Source: Candidatus Mesolinea sp. (GTDB lineage: Bacteria > Chloroflexota > Anaerolineae > Anaerolineales > Anaerolineaceae). From it: 8,887 nt of DNA. A program made the translations under genes and the position numbers. The notes beneath the pieces are model-generated. The model was not told the DNA's origin. It saw nothing but the letters and a program-made list of their open reading frames with translations, and did not search any database. The stretch covers positions 1,533 through 10,419 of the forward strand of contig DNSH01000137.1 in the NCBI GenBank assembly GCA_003499715.1. The letters are read 5' to 3'. Position 1 is the stretch's first letter, and every line of letters starts with the position of its first letter. Of this stretch, positions 1 to 5,982 are shown in pieces.

Positions 1-182
1 AGGTAATCAACCGCAGAATTAAGCGGCCAGCCTGGCATGGAAGGTTGGGCTAAGCCGAGTTTCCGATCGAGATAGAAACAACGCGGGCAGTTGATAAAAA
101 GGTCTATCTTAGATCGAGAAATTGCATAAGTTTCAGAAGCGTTGTTGTAGCGATTGCGTTGCCGCTGTTTGTATGTGGTCAT
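1..182 (-). CDS. PD-(D/E)XK nuclease-fold protein, 5' part only
   Basis: Only the first 60 codons are inside the window; the gene continues past the left edge. The translation starts MTTYKQRQRNRYNN, and residues about 24-43 read SRSKIDLFINCPRCFYLDRK, followed by a PSMPGWPLNSAVDYL segment. The pattern SRSKIDLFxxCPRCFYLDRxLG...LNSAVD is one I associate with a PD-(D/E)XK superfamily protein common in Chloroflexota and related to the nuclease domains of Cas4 and AddB. The catalytic Asp, Glu and Lys would lie further downstream and cannot be seen, so nuclease activity is not shown. The ATG at 180-182 is preceded by AAGGA with 6 bases of spacing, which supports this start. A minus-strand terminator upstream (252-278) suggests it is transcribed separately from the GNAT-like gene. 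Family assignment is from recalled motif similarity and is moderately sure; the in-vivo substrate is unknown. Confidence 0.7.
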   Translation of the reverse strand, partial: MTTYKQRQRNRYNNASETYAISRSKIDLFINCPRCFYLDRKLGLAQPSMPGWPLNSAVDY

Positions 183-222
183 CGCCTTTCCTTCCCAAGT
201 TAGTTCTACATGTTTTTTATAA

Positions 223-228
223 ATTATA
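223..228 (-). promoter_or_regulatory. Candidate -10 box for the PD-(D/E)XK gene
   Basis: The minus strand reads TATAAT here, about 40 bases upstream of the ATG at 182. The region around it is AT-rich, but I see no convincing -35 box at 16-18 bases spacing (the best is TTATTT). It lies just downstream of the GNAT-gene terminator, which is where a promoter would be needed. Support is limited to the perfect -10 match and its position. Confidence 0.35.
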
Positions 229-251
229 TCCAAGGTGTTTAGATTAAATAA

Positions 252-278
252 ACAGCAGACACCAAATCAGTCTGCTGT
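252..278 (-). terminator. Intrinsic terminator of the GNAT-like gene
   Basis: The perfect inverted repeat ACAGCAGAC / GTCTGCTGT forms a 9-bp stem with a 9-base loop (261-269). Read on the minus strand, it lies 21 bases after the stop codon of the GNAT-like gene and is followed by TTATTTAAT, a usable U-rich tract. On the plus strand there is no T tract after it, so the minus direction is assigned. Confidence 0.7.
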
Positions 279-299
279 CGAATTAGATATTCTTGGTTA

Positions 300-1427
300 T
301 TAGGCTAGGGCTTTTTTGTAAACTCGATGGTTCTTATAAAAAGTACAGCCAAGGTTAAGCAAATCTTTACGCATCTGTTCCGCTGTTTCTGCTACCTGGG
401 TCAGCTCGGCATGCTGGTAACGCGGGTTAGAATTGACGGATTTAATCAAGATTTCATAGATTAGCGCATTACCACCAAAGCCTTGCGCTTCTGGCAAAAT
501 CCCTATGCCATTAAAGTCGATCCAATTAGTCTTATTGATTTCCTGCAGAATGCGCAAGATTTCTATTGGTCCTAACTTGCCATTGTTCTTTTTGAATGCT
601 GCGGAGACATCCGGAAAAGGCAGCACAAACCCAACCACTTTATCGCCTTTGAGCACCAATTGCAGCAGTTCAGGGATGACTAAAATAATTGCATTATCGA
701 CCACAAAGTTAATTTCCCGCTCTGTAAGAGGATAATATTCCCAATTATTGACGAATGCACCATTATAGGCTTCACGTATCTTCGGAGCCCATTTGCGGAC
801 TTCGGCTTTGTTCTTAAAGTTCTTTATAGTCAGTGTGCCGCGTTTTTTAGCTATACTCGCAGCTTTGGCTACTTTTTCGGGCACTTCCAAATTCTGTGGA
901 TCAATATAACTGGAAACGAAATCAACTTCCTTGACAAAACCGTAATTTTCAACCAAATCGCGGTAATAAGGATAGTTGTAGTTCATCATGTTCATCATTT
1001 GATGGTGCTCAAAGCCCTCGATCTGAATTCCATAGCCATCCAATGGACCAAAACCCTTTGGACCGACAAGTCGATCCATCCCGCGTGCTTTCGCCCATTC
1101 CACCACACGGTCAAAGAGCGCATTCGCGACCTCCTGGCTATTGATGCAGTCGAACAAATAAAATTCAGCATCTTTGGTGTGGTGATAGGCATTAAAGGGC
1201 TTATTCTGCAAGGCGGCAATGCGACCTACAACCTCGTCCCCATCCATTGCTAAAAAGAAATCCGCATCCGAATGATCATAATAGGGATGCTTCTTAGGGT
1301 TCATCATCGCATAGATATCACTTTTAATCGGTGGGGTGAACTGGGGACAATCTTCATAAAGCCGATACTGAAATTCAACAAATTGCTTTTGCAGTTTCTT
1401 GCTATTTACAGGAATAATGTTTACCAT
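300..1427 (-). CDS. GNAT-fold N-acetyltransferase-like protein (YghO-like)
   Basis: This 375-residue protein is probably a soluble, cytoplasmic acyltransferase-fold protein. The N-terminus shows a family-type signature: LYEDCPQFTPPI at residues 23-34, then HPYYDHSDADFFLA at 47-60 and a strand-loop EVVGRIAA at 65-72. A middle segment, GPKGFGPLDGYGIQIEGFE, leads into a Tyr- and Met-rich MMNYNYPYY stretch. Near the C-terminus, LPEAQGFGGNALIYEIL contains Q315-GFGG-319, resembling a degenerate acetyl-CoA pyrophosphate loop (usually Q/R-x-x-G-x-G/A). I recall this architecture from uncharacterised bacterial proteins related to E. coli YghO; the acceptor substrate is unknown to me. The ATG at 1425-1427 has only a weak purine-rich ribosome binding site (AAAGAGAA). 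It is divergent from efp and ends at a clear terminator. The GNAT fold is fairly sure; catalytic activity is inferred only. Confidence 0.72.
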   Translation of the reverse strand: MVNIIPVNSKKLQKQFVEFQYRLYEDCPQFTPPIKSDIYAMMNPKKHPYYDHSDADFFLAMDGDEVVGRIAALQNKPFNAYHHTKDAEFYLFDCINSQEVANALFDRVVEWAKARGMDRLVGPKGFGPLDGYGIQIEGFEHHQMMNMMNYNYPYYRDLVENYGFVKEVDFVSSYIDPQNLEVPEKVAKAASIAKKRGTLTIKNFKNKAEVRKWAPKIREAYNGAFVNNWEYYPLTEREINFVVDNAIILVIPELLQLVLKGDKVVGFVLPFPDVSAAFKKNNGKLGPIEILRILQEINKTNWIDFNGIGILPEAQGFGGNALIYEILIKSVNSNPRYQHAELTQVAETAEQMRKDLLNLGCTFYKNHRVYKKALA

Positions 1428-1480
1428 GAATTCTCTTTCTATTGCATAAATTTGTTAGTGATAGGCGGTACTAATCTGAT

Positions 1481-1486
1481 ATTATA
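1481..1486 (-). promoter_or_regulatory. Candidate -10 box for the GNAT-like gene
   Basis: The minus strand reads TATAAT about 54 bases upstream of the ATG at 1427, in the divergent intergenic region. No good -35 box is found at standard spacing, so this is a weak call resting on the perfect hexamer and its location. Confidence 0.3.
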
Positions 1487-1524
1487 AACCCACATAACGA
1501 GCTTTCGTTGCAGTTTCATTAGGC

Positions 1525-1553
1525 TTGCCATCGCTCATTGCCTGATTTATAAT
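1525..1553 (+). promoter_or_regulatory. Sigma-70-type promoter of efp
   Basis: TTGCCA at 1525-1530 (one or two mismatches to TTGACA depending on alignment) and a perfect TATAAT at 1548-1553 are separated by exactly 17 bases. Transcription would start near 1560, leaving a leader of about 30 bases before the efp ATG. This is the best promoter in the window, fitting a gene needed in large amounts. The spacing and hexamers are seen directly; use in vivo is inferred. Confidence 0.75.
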
Positions 1554-1590
1554 CTGCCTGATTTCAAATAAGGAGTGAGAGGTTTTCTTT

Positions 1591-2148
1591 ATGATTGATG
1601 TGAATGATTTGCGTAAAGGTGTTACGTTTCAAGTGGATGGAGAGCTATATAAAGTCCTAGACTATACGCACAATAAGCCAGGCCGTGGGACTGCTACTAT
1701 TCGGGTGAAAACACGTAACTTGCGCAAGGGTAATACGCTTGAAATGACATTCATCTCTGGTGATCGTGTGCAAGATATCCAGCTGGATTACCATAACGTG
1801 CAATACCTTTACCGAGATGATAACTTTTTCTATTTCATGGATATGAACACCTTCGAACAGCCAGCTATCCCAGCTGAGTTGGTTGGAGATTATGCCGGCT
1901 TCCTCAAAGGAGATATGGAAGTTAAACTGACATTTTTTGGTGACGAACCCTTAGATATTGAATTGCCAACCAGTGTAGATTTAGAGGTCGTTTCAGCAGA
2001 ACCCGCAGCGCGAGGTAATACCGCCACAGGTGTCACAAAACAAGTCGTCACCGATACGGGGCTGAAAGTTCAGGTTCCCTCCTTCGTTGAAGAAGGTGAT
2101 GTCATCCGTGTGGATACCCGCACAGGGGAATACATCACCAGGGTTTAG
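1591..2148 (+). CDS. efp: Translation elongation factor P
   Basis: EF-P binds ribosomes stalled at polyproline stretches, between the P and E sites, and promotes peptide bond formation. The 185-residue length is typical. It has the N-terminal KOW-like domain (residues 1 to about 63), with DGELYKVLDY and the loop HNKPGRGTATIRVK, a central OB domain with QYLYRDDNFFYFMD and the TFEQ motif, and a C-terminal OB domain ending in the family signature VPSFVEEGDVIRVDTRTGEYITRV (read in two parts: VPSFVEEGDVIRVDT, RTGEYITRV). The loop-tip residue, normally a modified Lys, is Arg32 here, so lysylation of the EpmA type is not possible at this site. The ATG at 1591 is preceded by GAGAGG at 1577-1582 with 8 bases of spacing; a better-looking AAGGAG at 1570-1575 is rather far away. 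It is followed 8 bases later by the Cys-rich gene, suggesting a two-gene transcript. Confidence 0.97.
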   Translation: MIDVNDLRKGVTFQVDGELYKVLDYTHNKPGRGTATIRVKTRNLRKGNTLEMTFISGDRVQDIQLDYHNVQYLYRDDNFFYFMDMNTFEQPAIPAELVGDYAGFLKGDMEVKLTFFGDEPLDIELPTSVDLEVVSAEPAARGNTATGVTKQVVTDTGLKVQVPSFVEEGDVIRVDTRTGEYITRV

Positions 2149-2156
2149 TTTATAAA

Positions 2157-2483
2157 ATGAAAACACCCTATGGCAAGGAGTGCCGTTTCTTTTATGGGGA
2201 CTATTACCGTGGCAGGAATTTTGAAGAGTGCCGCTTACTCACGGATAATGATAAACACCAATGGGAACCGACCTTCTGTAAGAACTGCCCTGTGCCTGGT
2301 ATTTTGATCAATAATGGCTGCCAATATATGGTCCTGAGTGGGAAGATTAAAAAATCCCTATTCAGCAAGCGAATTCAGGTGAGTGCTTATTGTACAAAAT
2401 CCCATAGTGAAGTTAAAGATCCAAATGTAGGTTGTGAGATTTGCCACCGGGGAATTTTTTCCGTGAGTGTTAATTCAAAATAA
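2157..2483 (+). CDS. Uncharacterised Cys-rich protein following efp
   Basis: This 108-residue protein has no recognised function. It has eight cysteines at residues 9, 25, 41, 44, 55, 79, 93 and 96. Four form two CxxC pairs: CKNCP at 41-45 and CEICH at 93-97. The N-terminus, MKTPYGKECRFFYGDYYRGR, is rich in aromatic and basic residues. There is no signal peptide or membrane segment, so it should be cytoplasmic. The paired cysteines suggest a zinc or iron-sulfur site, but this is inference. I have the impression of similar small proteins in other Chloroflexota, which I cannot confirm here. The ATG lies 8 bases after the efp stop with no clear ribosome binding site (only an AGGG within the end of efp), so translation is probably coupled to efp. 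No terminator is seen between this gene and ftsH. Confidence 0.8.
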   Translation: MKTPYGKECRFFYGDYYRGRNFEECRLLTDNDKHQWEPTFCKNCPVPGILINNGCQYMVLSGKIKKSLFSKRIQVSAYCTKSHSEVKDPNVGCEICHRGIFSVSVNSK

Positions 2484-2543
2484 TAGAGAATTCTAAGAAG
2501 TTACCCTGAAGATTAGACGTTATTATCGGTATAAAATGGGTGC

Positions 2544-2552
2544 TGATATAAT
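2544..2552 (+). promoter_or_regulatory. Extended -10 promoter of ftsH
   Basis: The sequence TGATATAAT fits the extended -10 form TGnTATAAT exactly. The -35 region is poor (TTATCG at 2523-2528, 18-base spacing), which is usual for extended -10 promoters. The predicted start near 2558-2560 is just upstream of a perfect palindrome and about 40 bases before the ftsH GTG. A second possible -10, TATAAA, lies at 2530-2535. Confidence 0.6.
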
Positions 2553-2563
2553 AAGTATGCTCG

Positions 2564-2583
2564 TTGATACTTTTTAGTATCAA
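2564..2583. promoter_or_regulatory. Palindrome in the ftsH leader (operator or RNA hairpin)
   Basis: TTGATACT (2564-2571) and AGTATCAA (2576-2583) are perfect reverse complements around a TTTT loop. The element begins about 5 bases after the predicted transcription start and ends 5 bases before the GGAGG ribosome binding site. It could be a repressor operator overlapping the initial transcribed region, or a short 5' hairpin affecting mRNA stability or ribosome access. It does not match the CIRCE element of HrcA. Geometry is seen directly; function is inferred. Confidence 0.5.
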
Positions 2584-2588
2584 TTATT

Positions 2589-2593
2589 GGAGG
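2589..2593 (+). promoter_or_regulatory. Ribosome binding site that sets the ftsH start
   Basis: GGAGG lies 6 bases before GTG 2600, the best Shine-Dalgarno match and spacing in the window. It lies inside the reading frame if the upstream TTG at 2564 is taken as start, so it argues strongly for GTG 2600 instead. Confidence 0.85.
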
Positions 2594-2599
2594 TTTTTT

Positions 2600-4483
2600 G
2601 TGAATTCACGTAACCAAACATTTGTGATTTACCTTTTACTGTTCATGGCAATAATTACCATGCTCTTTTTTAATTTTCAGCAGCAAGCTGCCGAGGTAAG
2701 AACAATTCCTATCAATCAATTAGCTGCGGATATTCAAGCAGGGAAGGTTTCTAAGGTCGTTGCCAATGGTGATGATTTGACCATAACCTACAAGACTTTG
2801 GAAATTAAAGAAGCCGTCAAAGAGTCTAATTCTGGCTTGATTGACCAATTGGTTCAGCTTGGCGTTACGCCTGAAAAGCTGCAGGATGAAAGCTTGAGCA
2901 TAGAAATCAAAAAACCGAGTGCTTGGGTTGGAATCCTGAATGTTTTAGGCTATCTATTGCCCCTCGTCTTTATGTTCGGGCTGCTTATCTTCTTCGTTCG
3001 GCAAATGCAGGGCTCAAATAACGCCGCCATGTCTTTCAGCAAGTCGCGCGCGCGTATGATGACTGGTGAACACCCTACGGTGACCTTTGAAGATGTGGCA
3101 GGTGTGGATGAGGCTAAAGAAGAACTAAAAGAAGTGGTCGAATTTTTGAAAGAGCCGCAAAAATTTATTGCCTTAGGTGCCCGTATCCCTAAAGGGGTTT
3201 TACTGGTGGGTTCTCCAGGTACAGGTAAAACTTTGATGGCTAAGGCTGTCTCCGGTGAGGCAGGCGTTCCCTTCTTTTCTATTTCTGGCTCAGAGTTTGT
3301 GGAAATGTTCGTGGGTGTGGGTGCCAGCCGGGTGCGTGACCTTTTCGACCAAGCGAAGAAACACTCCCCTTGCATCGTATTTGTGGATGAAATCGATGCC
3401 GTTGGGCGCCATCGTGGCGCTGGCTTGGGCGGGAGCCACGATGAACGTGAGCAAACCTTAAACCAGTTGCTTGTCGAAATGGACGGCTTTGAGACTGATA
3501 CGAATGTCATCGTGATGGCAGCCACCAACCGCCCAGACATTCTGGACCCTGCCCTACTACGGCCGGGACGCTTCGACCGGCGCGTGATTTTAGATAGACC
3601 CGATATGCGCGGCAGATATGAGATTCTCAAAGTGCATGTGCGCGGTAAACCGTTGGCTCCGTCTGTGGATTTGGAAGTCATTGCGCGGGCAACGCCGGGT
3701 TTCGTCGGCGCTGATTTGGAAAACTTAGTCAATGAAGCCGCAATTTTAGCCGCACGTCGCAATAAGAAAATAATCGAGCAAGCCGAATTTGAAGAAGCGA
3801 TTGAGCGTGTGATTGCCGGCCCGGAACGCAAGAGCCGCCTGATTCACCCCGATGAACGCCGGATCATTGCCTACCACGAAGCTGGGCATGCAATTGTAAC
3901 TAATGCCCTTCCGGAAGGTGACCCTGTTCAAAAAGTCTCGATTATTTCTCGCGGTATGGCAGGTGGCTACACCTTATCACTACCGACCGAAGATCATGTC
4001 TTAGATTCGCGAAGGAAGATCTTCGCTAACATGGTAACACTATTGGGTGGACGTGCTGCTGAAGAAATAATGTTCAATGACATTACTTCTGGCGCTTCGA
4101 ATGATATTGAAAACGTGACTAAGCTTGCTCGCCGTATGGTTACCCGCTTAGGCATGAGCGAAAAATTGGGACCACTTGTATTCGGTGAGAAGGAAGAGTT
4201 GGTTTTCTTAGGGAAAGAAATTTCCGAGCAAAGGGATTACTCTGAAGCAGTTGCTGAGCAAATTGATCAGGAAGTCAAAGAGCTGGTCAATAAAGCTTAC
4301 CAACAGGCAAAAGAAATCCTTACCCAATATAAGAATAAGCTGATCGAAGTAGCCGAAAAGCTCTTAGAAGTGGAACAACTCAGCCGCGAAGAGTTCGAAG
4401 CAATCTTCCCGCCTCCAGTTCCAAAGAATGCGGGTATTCCCAAGCCTGTTATCGATCTCGCCCCAGGCGAAGCAGCAGCTTAA
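2600..4483 (+). CDS. ftsH: ATP-dependent zinc metalloprotease FtsH
   Basis: FtsH is a membrane-anchored hexameric AAA+ protease that extracts and degrades damaged membrane proteins and selected soluble regulators. The GTG start gives 627 residues, a normal length. Transmembrane segment 1 spans about residues 8-26, an extracytoplasmic domain about 27-107, and segment 2 about 109-133. The AAA module has Walker A GSPGTGKT (204-211), the pore motif MFVGVG, Walker [10 protein letters not shown] (258-266), and the second region of homology [19 protein letters not shown] with candidate arginine fingers R321 and R324. The protease domain has HEAGH at 426-430; Asp502 in ASNDIE is probably the third zinc ligand. 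Walker A carries Ser where Pro is commoner (GPPGTGKT), which should not harm activity. A longer frame from TTG 2564 adds 12 residues but would pass through the ribosome binding site. It has its own promoter and leader palindrome, and is convergent with miaA. Confidence 0.98.
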   Translation: MNSRNQTFVIYLLLFMAIITMLFFNFQQQAAEVRTIPINQLAADIQAGKVSKVVANGDDLTITYKTLEIKEAVKESNSGLIDQLVQLGVTPEKLQDESLSIEIKKPSAWVGILNVLGYLLPLVFMFGLLIFFVRQMQGSNNAAMSFSKSRARMMTGEHPTVTFEDVAGVDEAKEELKEVVEFLKEPQKFIALGARIPKGVLLVGSPGTGKTLMAKAVSGEAGVPFFSISGSEFVEMFVGVGASRVRDLFDQAKKHSPCIVFVDEIDAVGRHRGAGLGGSHDEREQTLNQLLVEMDGFETDTNVIVMAATNRPDILDPALLRPGRFDRRVILDRPDMRGRYEILKVHVRGKPLAPSVDLEVIARATPGFVGADLENLVNEAAILAARRNKKIIEQAEFEEAIERVIAGPERKSRLIHPDERRIIAYHEAGHAIVTNALPEGDPVQKVSIISRGMAGGYTLSLPTEDHVLDSRRKIFANMVTLLGGRAAEEIMFNDITSGASNDIENVTKLARRMVTRLGMSEKLGPLVFGEKEELVFLGKEISEQRDYSEAVAEQIDQEVKELVNKAYQQAKEILTQYKNKLIEVAEKLLEVEQLSREEFEAIFPPPVPKNAGIPKPVIDLAPGEAAA

Positions 4484-4488
4484 TCGTT

Positions 4489-5418
4489 TTAGAACGTCGC
4501 TTTGATCAGATCCAGCATGTGCGCGAGCACAGCTGGATCTGTTGCATTAAACCAATGTATCTTAGGATCGTTAGGTTTAAACCAATTGGCTTGGCGGCGA
4601 ACGAAAACGCGGGTATTGTGCCGCATCTGTTGTTTGGCTTCCTCTAATGAAGACTGTCCCTCCAAATATTGGAGCACTTCAGAATACCCAATGATACCCA
4701 TTCGCTTGAGCGCCTCTGCGTATCCTCGATCAACCAATTCTTGCACTTCCTCAACCAAACCAGCAGCAAACATCGCTTCAATACGCGCGTCAATGCGCTC
4801 ATAGAGCAGCTCACGCGGCCAGGCGATACCGATGATAAGCTGCTGATAGGAGGATATAGATTTCTTGCGCAGGTCTGAAAAGCGCTGCCCTGTGGCAAAA
4901 ATGACCTCTAATGCACGAATGGTGCGCCTCTTATTGCGGTAGTCAATTAACTGGGCAGCTTCAGGATCCAATCGGGCTAAACGTTGATGCAGTGCATCAA
5001 AACCAATCCTTTGCCCCCACAATTCGATGGCATCGCGCAATTGATGCTCTGGAGCTTGAGCTGGGATTTCCCATTGCTCGGTAATAGCACGAATATATTG
5101 ACCGGTTCCACCAGCTAAAATCGGCAGATGACCGCGTAAGTTAATTTGCTGAATGAGCTGATGGGTAGCTTTTTGATAAACGCCTAAACTCCAGGGGTTA
5201 TCCAGTGTGGTGACGTTAATCAGGTGATGCGGGACACGGGTAAGTTCATCTGGGCTTGGTTTAGCAGTACCGATGTTAAGTTCTCGATACAAATATCGCG
5301 AATCAGCAGAAATAATTTCACCACTCAACGCTTGGGCTAATTGGATAGCTATCTCAGTTTTACCGGAACCTGTTGGCCCTACTAAAACCAACAATTTCGG
5401 CTTTGGTGATCCATTCAT
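4489..5418 (-). CDS. miaA: tRNA dimethylallyltransferase MiaA
   Basis: MiaA transfers a dimethylallyl group to N6 of A37 in tRNAs that read codons starting with U, a step before methylthiolation. The 309-residue length is typical. The P-loop is GPTGSGKT (14-21). ADSRYLYRELNIGTAKP (38-54) holds the likely general base Asp39, and GGTGQYIRAI begins at 103 with Thr105 at the catalytic threonine position. Further family blocks are NKRRTIRALEV, GIIGYSEVLQYL and RRQANWFK near the C-terminus. The start ATG overlaps the yraN stop by 4 bases (ATGA), and the ribosome binding site is weak, so translation is probably coupled to yraN. The stop lies 5 bases from the ftsH stop on the other strand. The last codons carry a strong hairpin (4507-4541) that may serve the opposing ftsH transcript. 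All key residues appear intact. Confidence 0.96.
   Translation of the reverse strand: MNGSPKPKLLVLVGPTGSGKTEIAIQLAQALSGEIISADSRYLYRELNIGTAKPSPDELTRVPHHLINVTTLDNPWSLGVYQKATHQLIQQINLRGHLPILAGGTGQYIRAITEQWEIPAQAPEHQLRDAIELWGQRIGFDALHQRLARLDPEAAQLIDYRNKRRTIRALEVIFATGQRFSDLRKKSISSYQQLIIGIAWPRELLYERIDARIEAMFAAGLVEEVQELVDRGYAEALKRMGIIGYSEVLQYLEGQSSLEEAKQQMRHNTRVFVRRQANWFKPNDPKIHWFNATDPAVLAHMLDLIKATF
4507..4541 (+). terminator. Strong hairpin 24 bases after ftsH, inside the miaA 3' end
   Basis: The outer arms CAGATCCAGC (4507-4516) and GCTGGATCTG (4532-4541) form a perfect 10-bp stem. After a single bulged A (4517), the inner arms TGTGC and GCACA add 5 bp closed by the tetraloop GCGA (4523-4526), a GNRA loop only in the plus-strand RNA. 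It begins 24 bases after the ftsH stop. There is no T tract on either side (plus: TTGCATTAA), so it is not a classic intrinsic terminator. It could be a 3'-end stabilising structure or a pause or termination site for ftsH mRNA. The plus strand is preferred because of the GNRA loop. Confidence 0.45.
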
Positions 5419-5795
5419 AAGGTCTCTTCACCAATGTTTTCGTAATGTAGGATCGTTGGAGCTGGATCACCTTTACGACCTTCCACGATGATGATATCTA
5501 TCTGCCATTCCGTCGGGGCTTCGCTGCCTAAGCTTTCTAAGTAACTCTCAATGCTGGCGAACATTGCCTGAAGTTTTTTGGCGTTAATTGCTTCTTCTCC
5601 AAAACCATAAGCATGATTAGAACGGGTTTTTACCTCGATGAAGCACAGACTCTTATTCTTCGTGGCAATCAGGTCCAATTCACCATGGTGGGTATGAAAA
5701 TTTCGGGCGAGAATCTCATAACCCTGCGTTTCCAGATAATTACTGGCGATTTGTTCACCCCAATCACCTAATTTTTTTCGATATCCGCCTGCCAT
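5415..5795 (-). CDS. yraN: YraN/UPF0102 family endonuclease-like protein
   Basis: This 126-residue protein belongs to the UPF0102 (YraN) family, which has an endonuclease-like PD-(D/E)XK fold and a poorly defined role, possibly in DNA processing. Family blocks are clear: GDWGEQIASNYLETQGYEIL (10-29), RNFHTHHGELDLIA (31-44) and LCFIEVKTR (50-58). The nuclease-type residues Glu39, Asp41, Glu54 and Lys56 fit the E-x-D...E-x-K arrangement and are all present. Length is normal. The ATG at 5793-5795 is preceded by GAGGA with 5 bases of spacing. The stop overlaps the miaA start by 4 bases, so the two form a tight minus-strand operon with yraN first. Family assignment is firm; the cellular substrate is not known to me. 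Confidence 0.93.
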   Translation of the reverse strand: MAGGYRKKLGDWGEQIASNYLETQGYEILARNFHTHHGELDLIATKNKSLCFIEVKTRSNHAYGFGEEAINAKKLQAMFASIESYLESLGSEAPTEWQIDIIIVEGRKGDPAPTILHYENIGEETL

Positions 5796-5811
5796 TTAAT
5801 TCCTCGGGTTT

Positions 5812-5817
5812 AGTATA
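5812..5817 (-). promoter_or_regulatory. Candidate -10 box for yraN-miaA
   Basis: The minus strand reads TATACT 16 bases before the yraN ATG. No convincing -35 box is found at 16-18 bases spacing, and the predicted start would leave a leader of only about 10 bases. A weak call based on the hexamer and location. Confidence 0.28.
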
Positions 5818-5908
5818 CTCGAGCTTCTTAATCGCGACCGCCTCAGATAATCTTTGAAAAAGCTATTTTCGATATGCCCTACACCCACGTGCATCTTCCA
5901 AAATCTCC

Positions 5909-5914
5909 TATAAT
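5909..5914 (+). promoter_or_regulatory. Candidate -10 box for cinA
   Basis: A perfect TATAAT lies 68 bases before the cinA ATG in the 187-base divergent gap with yraN. The -35 position holds no good match (CACGTG at 17 bases spacing). The predicted leader of about 60 bases is AT-rich and has no strong ribosome binding site. Otherwise I see nothing recognisable in this gap. Confidence 0.38.
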
Positions 5915-5982
5915 TAATACAGATCTTCAACACTTTGGGTTAAAATTGTAAAAATTTCGTGAAGAAACGAGTAAAATAGATT

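Noticed and set aside
1272..1487. A 71-codon plus-strand frame spanning the GNAT-like gene start and the intergenic region
   Set aside because: It is mostly antisense to the GNAT-like gene and has no ribosome binding site or family resemblance.
2433..2447. CxxCH (CEICH) in the Cys-rich protein, resembling a c-type haem site
   Set aside because: The protein has no signal peptide or membrane anchor, which c-type cytochrome maturation needs, and the motif sits among many other cysteines that better fit a metal or iron-sulfur site.
2564..2583. ftsH leader palindrome as a CIRCE/HrcA site
   Set aside because: CIRCE has TTAGCACTC and GAGTGCTAA arms with a 9-base spacer; the arms and spacer here are different.
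2950..3831. A 293-codon open frame on the minus strand opposite ftsH
   Set aside because: It is antisense to the conserved AAA core of ftsH, has low-complexity Ser/Arg/Thr-rich composition typical of a shadow frame, and has no recognisable domain or ribosome binding site.
4016..4025. GAAGATCTTC palindrome and a nearby GAAGATC inverted repeat within ftsH
   Set aside because: It lies in the middle of conserved coding sequence, is short, and has no link to a promoter or gene end; probably chance.
5796..5982. Possible RNA gene or riboswitch in the yraN-cinA gap
   Set aside because: I could find no cloverleaf, conserved riboswitch core or strong long-range pairing; the gap looks like AT-rich divergent promoter DNA.
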